This document shows positions 53,480-62,590 of a stretch of DNA of 64,000 nucleotides, one piece after another. The translations under genes and the position numbers were made by a program. Below the pieces are notes generated by a model. That model ran no database searches. It was given only the letters and a program-made list of their open reading frames with translations, and had not been told where the DNA came from. Source of the DNA: Methanosarcina siciliae T4/M (GTDB taxonomy: Archaea; Halobacteriota; Methanosarcinia; Methanosarcinales; Methanosarcinaceae); assembly GCF_000970085.1 (NCBI RefSeq), contig NZ_CP009506.1, forward strand, positions 620,001 through 684,000, written 5' to 3'. Numbering within the stretch: position 1 is the stretch's first letter; each line of letters begins with the position of its first letter.

Positions 53480-55732
53480 ATGAAACAGGATATGTCAAGT
53501 GCAGACGTTGCTGCGGTTGTTGCCGAACTGTCAGCGGGTCCAAGGTCCATTATTGATGCGAAGATAGGGAAGATCTACCAGCCTGCGAGCGAGGAGATCC
53601 GCATCAACCTTTACGTTTTTCACCAGGGAAGGGACAACCTGGTAATCGAGGCAGGAAAACGCCTCCATATGACAAAATACGTTCGGGCAAGCCCCACTAT
53701 TCCTCAGGCTTTTCCCATGCTTCTGCGAAAATACCTGATGGGGGGCAGGATCGTATCTGTCGAGCAGCACGACTTCGACAGGATCATAAAGATAGGGATT
53801 GAAAGGGCCGGAGTCAGAAGCACTCTTATTGTAGAACTGTTTGCGCGAGGCAATGTCCTGATAGTGGATTCGGAAAACAAAATCATCCTGCCCATGAATC
53901 CCGTGACCCTCAAGGACCGAAGGTTGAGGAGCGGGGAGATTTACGAGCTTCCGGAGGCACAGATGAGCCCGGTGGAGGCTAAGGTTTCGGACCTCATGGA
54001 GGCGTTTTCGAAATCGACGGCTGATATTGTCCGGACCATTGCCACAAGGTTCAACCTTGGAGGAGTCCTGGCAGAAGAAGCCTGTTCACGTGCAGGTGTC
54101 GATAAGTCCAAACCTGCAAAAGGAGCCACTGTAGAGGATGCTGAAAAGCTCCGGGGTGCGCTGCAAGACCTCTTTTCTCCTCTCTTTACGGGCAGGGTTG
54201 CAGGTGAGGTAGAGGGTGAAGCGGTAGCTCCGAAACTCAGGCCCCAGCATGTGAAAAAAGAAATCAACGGGAAAATAGAGACCTTCGATGTGGTTCCTTT
54301 TGACCTTAAACGTTATTCCGAATTCGAAAAAGAATATTTTGATTCCTTTAATTCGGCACTTGATGAGTTTTTCGGGAAAAAGGCGCTGGAACAGGTCGCC
54401 GAAGTAAAAGCGGCTGAAAAAAAGGAAAAAACCCTGGGCGTTTTCGAGCGCCGCCTGCTCCAGCAGGAAGGGAGCCTTGAAAAGTTCGGAAAAGAAATTG
54501 AGAAAAATAACACACTTGCAGAGATTGTCTATGCCAATTACCAGCTTATCGAAGAGCTTTTTTCCGTACTCAACGGGGCAAGGGCAAAGGGATATTCCTG
54601 GGATGAAATCCGTTCCATCCTGAAGCAGGCGAAAAAGACCGTGCCTGCTGCGCAAAAGATTACAAACATCGACCAGAAGACCGGGACTGTAACCGTTGAG
54701 CTTGACAGCAGGAGCGTCAACCTTGATATCCGGAAGACTGTGCCCCAGAACGCTCAGGAATATTATGAGAAGGTGAAGAAATTCTCCAAAAAGAGGGACG
54801 GGGCTCTCAAAGCCATCGAAGAAACGAAGAAATCAATGGAGAAAAAGACTGCGTCAAAGGTTGCAAAGGCAGGGCGAAAGATGCAGGCTTCCCGGAAAAA
54901 GCACTGGTACGATCGGTTCAGGTGGTTTGTGTCCTCGGATGGATTCCTGGTTGTAGGGGGAAGGGATGCCGACACCAATGAGGAAATTTTCAAAAAATAC
55001 ATGGAAAAAAGAGATATAGTCTTTCATACCCAAACTCCGGGGGCTCCTCTTACAGTTGTAAAGACCGGAGGCGAGGAGGTACCGGAATCTACTCTTCTGG
55101 AAGTTGCCCGGTTTGCAGTTTCTTATTCGAGCCTCTGGAAATCCGGACAGTTCAGCGGAGATTGCTACTGGATTAAAGCCGAGCAGGTTACAAAGACTCC
55201 GGAATCGGGAGAGTACCTGAAAAAGGGAGCATTTGTTATCCGAGGAGAGCGCAATTACTTCAAAGATATCCCTCTCGGAGTTGCAGTCGGGCTTGAGCTG
55301 AAGGGAGAGACCAGGGTTATAGGTGGTCCTGCTTCTGCAGTCAGGAAGCATGGGGACTACATCCTTGAAATTGTTCCGGGCAAATTCAACCAGAATGATA
55401 TCTCAAAGAAAATCTACAGGACTTATGCTGACGAACTCGGTGACCCGCGCTTTGTAAAGCAGATTGCATCTCCTGACCAGATTGCTATGATGATTCCTGC
55501 CGGGGAGTCAGACCTCAGGAACCAGAAACCCGCACGGGAAGGCCAGGGAATCGAGTCCGAAGGAGAAGAATGCGGGATTTCCGGATCGGAACCCGAATTT
55601 GAAGGGAGTGAAGAAGAAGCTGAAGCGGAATTCGGAGAAGAAGCCGGCGAGGGGGAAGATTTGAAAATTGAAATGGGAGCCAGAGGGGAAATTGAAGCGG
55701 AAATTGAAATTCATGGGGTGAAAAAGGTATGA
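53480..55732 (+). CDS. rqcH: RqcH/NFACT-family ribosome quality-control protein
   Basis: RqcH (Rqc2/NEMF homologue) binds stalled 50S-peptidyl-tRNA complexes and can add C-terminal tails to nascent chains. The N-terminal NFACT-N domain has KIGKIYQPASEEIRINLY and an RIIKIGIERAG strand. A helix-hairpin-helix region, a long coiled coil (AEKKEKTLGVFERRLLQQ) and the NFACT-R domain (KHWYDRFRWFVSSDGFLVV) follow. The acidic tail past residue 690 is low complexity. The next gene, pelA, overlaps its stop (ATGA), placing two ribosome-rescue factors in one operon. Confidence 0.92.
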   Translation: MKQDMSSADVAAVVAELSAGPRSIIDAKIGKIYQPASEEIRINLYVFHQGRDNLVIEAGKRLHMTKYVRASPTIPQAFPMLLRKYLMGGRIVSVEQHDFDRIIKIGIERAGVRSTLIVELFARGNVLIVDSENKIILPMNPVTLKDRRLRSGEIYELPEAQMSPVEAKVSDLMEAFSKSTADIVRTIATRFNLGGVLAEEACSRAGVDKSKPAKGATVEDAEKLRGALQDLFSPLFTGRVAGEVEGEAVAPKLRPQHVKKEINGKIETFDVVPFDLKRYSEFEKEYFDSFNSALDEFFGKKALEQVAEVKAAEKKEKTLGVFERRLLQQEGSLEKFGKEIEKNNTLAEIVYANYQLIEELFSVLNGARAKGYSWDEIRSILKQAKKTVPAAQKITNIDQKTGTVTVELDSRSVNLDIRKTVPQNAQEYYEKVKKFSKKRDGALKAIEETKKSMEKKTASKVAKAGRKMQASRKKHWYDRFRWFVSSDGFLVVGGRDADTNEEIFKKYMEKRDIVFHTQTPGAPLTVVKTGGEEVPESTLLEVARFAVSYSSLWKSGQFSGDCYWIKAEQVTKTPESGEYLKKGAFVIRGERNYFKDIPLGVAVGLELKGETRVIGGPASAVRKHGDYILEIVPGKFNQNDISKKIYRTYADELGDPRFVKQIASPDQIAMMIPAGESDLRNQKPAREGQGIESEGEECGISGSEPEFEGSEEEAEAEFGEEAGEGEDLKIEMGARGEIEAEIEIHGVKKV

Positions 55733-56781
55733 GGGTCACGAAACGTTCTCTGAGGGGCCGGGAAGGGGAAATTGCCGTAACAGCTGAGACCCTGGACGAC
55801 CTCTGGCACCTGAAATACATTGTTGAAAAAGGGGATCTGGTCTTTGCTCTCACAAAAAGGAAAGCCGATGCCGCTAGCGACAAGCTTCGCCCGGAAAAGG
55901 TCGAGAAAGTAAAGGTCAGGCTTGGAATCCGGGTCGAGGAAATGGAATTCCATAAATTCGCGAACAGATTGCGAATCCACGGCCCTATAGAGCACGGGAT
56001 GGACGCTGGCTCCTATCACACCCTCAATGTAGAAATCGGGACCAATATTTCCATATTCAAGGAGCACTGGAAAAATGACCAGCTCCAGCGGATCCAGGAT
56101 GCTGAGGAGGCGGGGAAACGTCCTAAAGTTGTAATTGTGGCAGTAGAAGAAGGGGATGCAGACATTGGTTTTGTTCGCCACTACGGAATTGAGGTCTACT
56201 CGCATATCCGGCAGTCTTCCGGAAAGCGAGAAAACGGGCTCAGGAGTGATTTTTTCAGGGAAATTGTTGACCAGCTCAGGCATGCGGTTCCGGAAGACGC
56301 CTCTATAGTGATTGCAGGTCCCGGGTTTACCAAAGAAGATTTCCTGAAATATTTCCATGAAATCGAGCCTGAGATGGCTTCAAAGGCGCTCACCGAAGAC
56401 ACCTCCATGATAGGGATGTCCGGTTTTCAGGAAGTGCTCCGCAGGGGAGCTGTTGACCGGATAATGCAGGAGTCCCGTATAGCCCGGGAGTCCTCTCTCA
56501 TGGAAGACCTTCTCAGGGAGATCTCAATGGACGGGAAGGCAGCTTATGGTTTTGCGGATGTCAAAAATGCCCTCAACTACGGGGCTGTCGAAACCCTGCT
56601 CATTGCTGACGAAACCCTGCGGGAAGGACGGGAGAAAGGGGAAGACATAGACAAAGTCCTTATGAAAGTTGAGCAGGCACAGGGGAAGGTTGTTGTATTC
56701 AGCACAGCCTTTGAACCCGGGGAAAAGCTTCATAAACTGGGGGGAGTTGCGGCTCTGCTCCGCTTCAAAGTAACAGGTTGA
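55729..56781 (+). CDS. pelA: Pelota/Dom34 ribosome rescue factor
   Basis: Pelota enters the A site of stalled ribosomes with aEF1A (in archaea) and promotes splitting with ABCE1. The 350-residue protein has an N-terminal Sm-like domain (LWHLKYIVEKGDLVFAL). The central eRF1-like domain has VVIVAVEEGDADIGFV, without a GGQ motif, as expected for Pelota. The C-terminal domain has NYGAVETLLIADE. AAAAAGGT precedes the ATG, which overlaps the rqcH stop. Confidence 0.95.
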   Translation: MRVTKRSLRGREGEIAVTAETLDDLWHLKYIVEKGDLVFALTKRKADAASDKLRPEKVEKVKVRLGIRVEEMEFHKFANRLRIHGPIEHGMDAGSYHTLNVEIGTNISIFKEHWKNDQLQRIQDAEEAGKRPKVVIVAVEEGDADIGFVRHYGIEVYSHIRQSSGKRENGLRSDFFREIVDQLRHAVPEDASIVIAGPGFTKEDFLKYFHEIEPEMASKALTEDTSMIGMSGFQEVLRRGAVDRIMQESRIARESSLMEDLLREISMDGKAAYGFADVKNALNYGAVETLLIADETLREGREKGEDIDKVLMKVEQAQGKVVVFSTAFEPGEKLHKLGGVAALLRFKVTG

Positions 56782-57040
56782 ATTGATACTGAACTTTTAA
56801 TATCAACTGTTTTACTTTTCATAATCTTCAAGTAATTTTTTTATTCCTTATTTTCTTTTTAATTTTTCCTGTGATTTTTATTTTACAAATTTATGCAATT
56901 TTTAAGCGATTAATTCTATTTTTTTATAATTCCACTTTTTTATTTATTATACTTTATTTTGTATTATTTTTAATCTCCTTAGTTTAAATTCGTAAAACTT
57001 ATTAACTATTCAGCTTTATTTGTTGTTACTTTTAGTTTAA

Positions 57041-57048
57041 TTTATATA
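57041..57048 (+). promoter_or_regulatory. TATA box of the S-layer gene
   Basis: TTTATATA lies in the very AT-rich 330-base gap after pelA, about 70 bases before the start codon. A TTTAG-rich segment upstream may serve as BRE. A strong promoter would be expected for an S-layer gene. T-rich runs at 56810-56870 probably terminate rqcH-pelA. Confidence 0.5.
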
Positions 57049-57120
57049 ACTACTTGCTTTTACGTTCCAGTAGTGTGTGGCTCAATTTGTGATATTTAAT
57101 AAAAATAAGTGATGATGTTT

Positions 57121-59334
57121 ATGTATTCAGGTATCAAAAAAACTTTGTCTTTACTTTTTGTTGCATTTGCAATCTGTTTGTTGCTCCCGCCTTTAGGCCT
57201 TGCGGCTACGGCTATCAACGGAGAGCCTTTTGACACCAATGCAACTTCCTCGGATGAGTTTTGCTGGGATTCAACCACTTTTGGAGGTCTTTACTATTCT
57301 GTAAACAAACATAAGGATTTAGTAGCCTCTGAAAACTGGTTTGGGGAACATCTCCAGTATATCGAAACCGACGGCCAGTACGAACTCGGGAAAAGCAATC
57401 CAGTAAACCATGTTATTGGTGAAGATGAGCTTGTATATTCTACAAGACCTTTCCCCAACAAATACAAGGTTGTTTCCGAGCTTGGACTTAATGCAAATAC
57501 AACGCCTTCAGAACTTGGCGGTATGGTTTACTACAAGCTTCCCTGGTTTGGCAAACCTTATGTTACTGTTGAAAACGATGCTACCCAGCTTGCAAGCATC
57601 GTAATCGACCAGGCCGGAAGTGATAAAAAAATACTTAAAGCCGGGGATGTCTGGGACTTCGGGAAAGGCTATTCTCTGACCGTGAACCAGGTTGATGTCG
57701 AAGGCAACAAAGTCTGGTTCTCCTTGTCTAAAGACGGAGAAGAACTGGAGTCCGGGATTATTAATGCAGACGGGACTGTTGAAAGTCAGACCTTTACTGC
57801 AAAAGCAGATTGCGGGGACGGAAGCGATCAGCTCTATTTCGTCACCTATGTTGACTCCGTTTTTGTGAGCGCTACCGATTCCTTTGCTGTCTTCAAGTAC
57901 ACCTGGTTAATCGACAAAGATAATATCCTCATTATTAAAGAAGGGGATGAATACCAGGGCTTTGAGGTAAAAGAGGCTTCCGAAGATGAGCTTGTTCTCA
58001 AAAATACCGATTCGATTACCTTAAACCTTGATAAGGATGTAAAGAATTACTTTACGGATTCCTGGTATTTCCAGACCTCAGATGAGGGAAAGGGCAGTAC
58101 TTCTCCTAACGGTTACGTTATTCACCCTGTAAAAGAACTAAGCACTCCCGGATCTTACACTCTGAGAGGTATGCCTTTTGACACCAATGCAACTTCCTCG
58201 GATGAGTTTTGCTGGGATCCAAGCACTTTTGGAGGCCTTTACTATTCTATAAACAAGAATAAGAATCTTGTGGCCTCTGAAAACTGGTTTGGAGAACATC
58301 TCCAGTATATCGAAACCGACGGCCAGTACGAACTCGGGAAAAGCAATCCCGGAAACCATGTTATTGGTGAAGATGAGCTTGTATATTCTACAAGACCTTT
58401 CCCCAACAAATACAAGGTTGTTTCCGAGCTTGGACTTGATGCAAATACAACGCCTTCAGAACTTGGCGGTATGGTTTACTACAAGCTTCCCTGGTTTGGC
58501 AAACCTTATGTTACTGTTGAAAACGATGCTACCCAGCTTGCAAGCATCGTAATCGACCAGTCCGGAAGTGATAAAAAAATACTTAAAGCCGGGGATGTCT
58601 GGGACTTCGGGAAAGGCTATTCTCTGACCGTTAACCAGGTTGATGTCGAAGGCAACAAAGTCTGGTTCTCTTTGTCTAAAGACGGAGAAGAACTGGAGTC
58701 CGGGATTATTAATGCAGACGGGACTGTTGAAAGTCAGACCTTTACTGCAAAAGCAGATTGCGGGGACGGAAGCGATCAGCTCTATTTCATCACCTATGTT
58801 GACTCCGTTTTTGTGAGCGCTACCGATTCCTTTGCTGTCTTCAAGTACACCTGGTTAATCGACAAAGGTAATATCCTTATTATTAAAGAAGGGGATGAAT
58901 ACCAGGGCTTTGAGGTAAAAGAGGCTTCCGAAGATGAGCTTGTTCTCAAAAATACCGATTCGATTACCTTAAACCTTGATAAGGATGTAAAGAATTACTT
59001 TACGGATTCCTGGTATTTCCAGACCTCAGATGAGGGAAAGGGCAGTACTTCTCCTAACGGTTACGTTATTTGTCCTGTAACGGATGTGGTTATCGAAGCT
59101 GAAGACGCCTCTGAATCCGCAGAGAATTCTACAGAAAATCTCAACGTGACCTCGGAGTCAAAAGGGTCTGATGTCTCCTCTGATTACAGAGCATCTTCTG
59201 CCGAAATAGCGGACGAAGATAACAGCAGTCAACCCGAAGAAGCCGCAGAGGAAACCTCTAAACTCCCCGGTTTTGGAATAATTTCCGGGATTCTTGGGGT
59301 TATAATCTGCGTGGCTCTCTGGAAAAAGAGTTAA
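57121..59334 (+). CDS. S-layer protein with tandem DUF1608 domains
   Basis: This is the Methanosarcina-type S-layer or S-layer-related protein. A signal peptide (MYSGIKKTLSLLFVAFAI...) is followed by two DUF1608 domains at residues 35-334 and 351-650, a Ser/Glu-rich linker with N-glycosylation sequons, and a C-terminal LPGFGIISGILGVIICVAL helix with KKS tail. The helix is a membrane anchor preceded by a PGF motif like archaeosortase signals. The two domains are almost identical at DNA level. ATG 57121 is preferred because GTGAT is correctly spaced; ATGs at 57112 and 57115 are possible. Confidence 0.92.
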   Translation: MYSGIKKTLSLLFVAFAICLLLPPLGLAATAINGEPFDTNATSSDEFCWDSTTFGGLYYSVNKHKDLVASENWFGEHLQYIETDGQYELGKSNPVNHVIGEDELVYSTRPFPNKYKVVSELGLNANTTPSELGGMVYYKLPWFGKPYVTVENDATQLASIVIDQAGSDKKILKAGDVWDFGKGYSLTVNQVDVEGNKVWFSLSKDGEELESGIINADGTVESQTFTAKADCGDGSDQLYFVTYVDSVFVSATDSFAVFKYTWLIDKDNILIIKEGDEYQGFEVKEASEDELVLKNTDSITLNLDKDVKNYFTDSWYFQTSDEGKGSTSPNGYVIHPVKELSTPGSYTLRGMPFDTNATSSDEFCWDPSTFGGLYYSINKNKNLVASENWFGEHLQYIETDGQYELGKSNPGNHVIGEDELVYSTRPFPNKYKVVSELGLDANTTPSELGGMVYYKLPWFGKPYVTVENDATQLASIVIDQSGSDKKILKAGDVWDFGKGYSLTVNQVDVEGNKVWFSLSKDGEELESGIINADGTVESQTFTAKADCGDGSDQLYFITYVDSVFVSATDSFAVFKYTWLIDKGNILIIKEGDEYQGFEVKEASEDELVLKNTDSITLNLDKDVKNYFTDSWYFQTSDEGKGSTSPNGYVICPVTDVVIEAEDASESAENSTENLNVTSESKGSDVSSDYRASSAEIADEDNSSQPEEAAEETSKLPGFGIISGILGVIICVALWKKS
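57225..58122 (+). repeat. First copy of an 898-bp direct repeat in the S-layer gene
   Basis: This segment recurs at 58173-59070 with an offset of 948 bases (316 codons) and only scattered differences. Examples are STTFGGLYYSVNKHKD versus PSTFGGLYYSINKNKN, and NPVNH versus NPGNH. It encodes one DUF1608 domain. Confidence 0.95.
58173..59070 (+). repeat. Second copy of the 898-bp direct repeat
   Basis: It is the partner of 57225-58122 and encodes the second DUF1608 domain. The copies diverge abruptly at both ends (GEPFDT/GMPFDT and VIHPV/VICPV), as expected for recent duplication or gene conversion. Confidence 0.95.
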
Positions 59335-59690
59335 TCCGTTTTTCAGGTGAAGAATAAAATAGGGAATTCATTCTCTTAGAAAATTATCTCTTAGAGATTT
59401 ATTTTCTGAGAGAATACCTCTACTATCTTTTTTCATATTTTTACTTCCTTAATTCTCATAAACCATATTCTTCTGCCAATTGAAATTCATTCCCAGGCTT
59501 AAGGGATATATCTTTCAGCACGAAGTTCATTTTTCAGTATATTGGTCCTCTTAATTGCAGTACCTGCTTACAGGTTATTTTTTCTTGCCTTACAGGCTGG
59601 CCTATATCCCGTGTGGCGCAGGGAGAAAAATGAAAAATCCGTCCCAGGGCCTGGGAATAGAGCGATCAATTAATCAGAGCTTAATCTATT
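59335..59690. other. Intergenic region after the S-layer gene
   Basis: No gene is visible. A repeated motif (TCTTAGAAAATTATCTCTTAG, then TCTGAGAGAATA) can fold into small hairpins around 59370-59420 and may help termination of the S-layer transcript. Confidence 0.3.
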
Positions 59691-60410
59691 TCAGATCAGG
59701 AGAAGGGCGATAAATCCGCTGAGGAATATTCCATCAAAGGTTCCTGCTCCTCCTATACTTGCGATCGGAGCTCCGAGGTTCTTGATTTTCCCCAGATTAA
59801 GCAGGTCGGCTCCTATAAGGGTCCCGAGTACTCCTCCCGTGTAGGCAATGATAACGCGGCAGGGTTCTACAGGGCAGCCGGAGAGCTGGATTAATGAAGT
59901 AAGCAGGACTGCGGTAAGGGCTGCTGTCAGCGGTGGAACCAGAGCCGGAGTTGCAATGCCTACCCCCCGGATCGGCTTTGCTACGGAATGGGTTACGGCT
60001 GCCACAACTGCTACCCCGACTCCTGCAAGATAGATGGCAGATGAAAATTGAGTTAGAAGATAGGCGGAAATCAGGACAGGTATAACTGCTCCTCCTACAT
60101 TGATTGCAAGTAAGGTTTCATTCTTGACCATCTCCCGGACAGGAATCCTGTAGGAGACCCCGAAAACCTTTACATGATTTTCCCTGACAACAGGGGTGTC
60201 AGACTTAAGGGTTGTCAGTGGGATATTGATTCCGCTTCCAAGGAGGGACAGGAGCAGGATTAAAAGCGCATCTTCTGCGGAGAATCCTATTTTCATGAAG
60301 GCAGAAACGATAATTCCAAGAAACAGAGATCCAAGCCCGAAGATCATGATGAGAATTAAAAGGAAAAAGAATCCCAGGCTGAAAGGTAAGTAGAAAATCT
60401 GTCTGTTCAC
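59691..60410 (-). CDS. DUF1614 membrane protein
   Basis: The 239-residue polytopic protein has about seven hydrophobic helices. DUF1614 landmarks include GSGINIPLTTLKSD, NVGGAVIPVLIS, GVGIATPALVPPLTAAL, TGGVLGTLIGADLLNL and IGGAGTFDGIFLSGF. GTG 60410 is preceded by GAGGGTGATTCC. The family has no established function. It lies 144 bases downstream of dacZ on the same strand. Confidence 0.82.
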   Translation of the reverse strand: MNRQIFYLPFSLGFFFLLILIMIFGLGSLFLGIIVSAFMKIGFSAEDALLILLLSLLGSGINIPLTTLKSDTPVVRENHVKVFGVSYRIPVREMVKNETLLAINVGGAVIPVLISAYLLTQFSSAIYLAGVGVAVVAAVTHSVAKPIRGVGIATPALVPPLTAALTAVLLTSLIQLSGCPVEPCRVIIAYTGGVLGTLIGADLLNLGKIKNLGAPIASIGGAGTFDGIFLSGFIALLLI

Positions 60411-60554
60411 GGAATCACCCTCTTTTCTCCGGTTTTTTGCATGTTCAGAGTTATTCTCACTCTTATTAATTAGTATCCGTTTTCATTCGGATTTTCAGAC
60501 CTTTGCCGGCGACTTCTAAAACAGGTAGTTAAATATTTTGTCTGAATCCCGGAT

Positions 60555-61439
60555 TCAGATGTATCTGGTCGCAGGCTGTAAGGATTCCATGCAGATGGTT
60601 TCTTTTGCATCTTTGTAGACCCTCAGGATTCCACCTGACTCTGAGACCGTAACTGCGATTGCTACCGTATCCCTGCTGATGGCAGCTGCTGAGACATGCC
60701 GTCCTCCCAATCCTTTTTCAATATCAATATTTTTCCCGTCCACGTCAAGGTATCTCCCTGCTGCGTGTATAAAACCTGTCTCGTCGATCACAAAAACTCC
60801 GTCAAGCTGAGCGAATTCCTTTATTGACTCCCAGTTTTTCCTGTCAAGGATGTTCCTGTAGGTTTCTTCGTGACCTTCATAAGGGTTAAGGATTATTTGA
60901 TGGGAGCGTTTCAGGACTTCTTCGGAATCGCCTACAATAAAAGCCGCTCCTATTTTTTTCCCTTCTCTTCCTGTAAGGGCAATATCAAAAGCAATTTTCA
61001 GAACTGCATTCATGACTTCAGGTCGGACTCGCTCTTCACATTCTTTCATTGCTTTTATCAGGGGGTTTTCATCGAGGCTGTGGACTATGATAGAGCTGGA
61101 ACCGCGGGTTTCGACAACCCCGACAATTGTTCCGCTTTTTGGTCCTTCAAGCACGTACTCTATAGCTGCGGCATGCTGCAGGTGGTCAACATTACCCGAA
61201 GCTTCCCGGTTGAGCTGGTCGCTGAGCTCTTTTACAGGACTTTTCCCTTCTTTGCCGGTTGCCACGAGGTGGTCTATTATGCTTTTCGGGCGCATGGAGA
61301 TATAATAGACCGGAATCCCTCCGGTTTCGGTCCCCTCAAAGTTCATATCTCCTGAGACCATAATTGCGGCAGCGTCAAGTTCCTGAGAAATACGGGCGGC
61401 CGCTTCTGCAATTATATGCGCTCTGTCTATATCTTCCAC
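60555..61439 (-). CDS. dacZ: Archaeal diadenylate cyclase DacZ
   Basis: This enzyme makes cyclic di-AMP from two ATP, a second messenger tied to potassium and osmotic control in euryarchaea. The N-terminal part is a pyruvate-kinase-C-like alpha/beta domain. The C-terminal DisA_N domain has the DGVF motif at about residue 213 (DGA position) and GGRHVSAAAIS at about 245-253 (RHR position). GTG 61439 directly abuts the AAGGGG Shine-Dalgarno. The in-frame ATA at 61430-61428, six bases after GGGGTG, is better spaced and may be the real start. Confidence 0.88.
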   Translation of the reverse strand: MEDIDRAHIIAEAAARISQELDAAAIMVSGDMNFEGTETGGIPVYYISMRPKSIIDHLVATGKEGKSPVKELSDQLNREASGNVDHLQHAAAIEYVLEGPKSGTIVGVVETRGSSSIIVHSLDENPLIKAMKECEERVRPEVMNAVLKIAFDIALTGREGKKIGAAFIVGDSEEVLKRSHQIILNPYEGHEETYRNILDRKNWESIKEFAQLDGVFVIDETGFIHAAGRYLDVDGKNIDIEKGLGGRHVSAAAISRDTVAIAVTVSESGGILRVYKDAKETICMESLQPATRYI

Positions 61440-61540
61440 CCCTTTTTATTTTTACCCGACTATATTTGCAGTCCTGCTTTTTTGTTCTGAGCTAATTTAT
61501 ATTCTGCTGTTTGCTTTCGAAGATAATTATTATTTCTTTT

Positions 61541-61573
61541 AACTAATGTTGTCCCCATAGGTTAACATTAGTT
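61541..61573. promoter_or_regulatory. Perfect 10-bp inverted repeat between dacZ and thpR
   Basis: AACTAATGTT (61541-61550) and AACATTAGTT (61564-61573) flank 13 bases, about 100 bases upstream of dacZ and 280 before thpR. A partial third copy (GTTAACATT) follows at 61580-61588. This looks like an operator for a dimeric regulator or a leader hairpin. The rest of the gap contains a TATA-like TATTTTATATATTATAA at 61633-61649. Confidence 0.5.
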
Positions 61574-61850
61574 CTCAGAGTTAACATTTACGGTAATTGC
61601 ACATTTGACAGGCATGTTTACTGTGTAGTGTAATATTTTATATATTATAATTGTTCTGGGTCTGGTTCATTTTCTCTCTTTCTCTCTTATTTTGCCCTCA
61701 ATTCCAGTCTCTTATCTCTACCATTTTTTTGAATTCAGTCCGGTCGTACAGGTTTACAATTTTTTCTGGAAAACGGCATCCTGAATTAGCTTTCTCCGGG
61801 AGGCAAAGAGATAGAAACTTTTTTCTGGTTCCTTCATCTAATTCATACTG

Positions 61851-62405
61851 ATGAAAACTCTGATCAGGACATTTATAGCAGTGGAACTGGACCCGAGTTT
61901 CAGGGAGGAAATCCGCCAGATCCAGAAGAAATTTTCCGATTTTAACCTGAAGTTTGTTAACCCTGAAATCGTTCACATAACCCTGAAGTTTCTCGGGGAT
62001 ATCGAGGAATCAAAGGTTAAATCCCTTTCAGCAGCTCTTGATTCTCTTCTTTGTGAGCCTTTTGATGCAAAAATTGAAGGCATCGGAGTTTTCCCAAAGC
62101 TGTCAAACCCTAAAGTTCTGTGGCTGGGGGCAAAAGGAAACTTCAAGGCTCTTCATGATGATGTGGAAACCGTATTGAAGCCTTTTAAATTCAAAGAGGA
62201 CGAGAGGGCGTTTACTGCCCATGCTACCCTTGCCAGGGTAAAATTCCTGAATAAAAATCAAAAAAATGCTTTTGCAGGTGTCCTGAACGAATTAAAAGAT
62301 ACAAAAATTGGAAGCATAAGGGTAAATAAAGTGCTTCTGAAAAAAAGCACTCTAACTCCCGAAGGTCCCATTTATGAGACCCTGCATACGGTATATCTGG
62401 ACTGA
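61851..62405 (+). CDS. thpR: RNA 2',3'-cyclic phosphodiesterase ThpR
   Basis: This is a 2H-phosphoesterase that opens 2',3'-cyclic phosphates on RNA ends. The 184-residue protein carries both HxT motifs, HITLKFLG (about residue 43) and HATLARV (about residue 124), with FIAVELDP at the N-terminus and LTPEGPIYETL near the C-terminus. It is transcribed divergently from dacZ. The Shine-Dalgarno is weak (CTGATG context). Confidence 0.92.
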   Translation: MKTLIRTFIAVELDPSFREEIRQIQKKFSDFNLKFVNPEIVHITLKFLGDIEESKVKSLSAALDSLLCEPFDAKIEGIGVFPKLSNPKVLWLGAKGNFKALHDDVETVLKPFKFKEDERAFTAHATLARVKFLNKNQKNAFAGVLNELKDTKIGSIRVNKVLLKKSTLTPEGPIYETLHTVYLD

Positions 62406-62590
62406 CCGGCCCCTGCGCAGGACCGTATCAGTCCTTTCAACCCTGATCACTTCTTTTTATTTAAGTCTCTAAATTCTCTATGTATCCTATTCCTTTTTTC
62501 GTACTTTATTTTTATCTAATTACTGATTTTTGTATCTCATTATCTCATTTGTGTGGTGATTTTTGTTTCTTTAATGGCACCCTTTTGATC

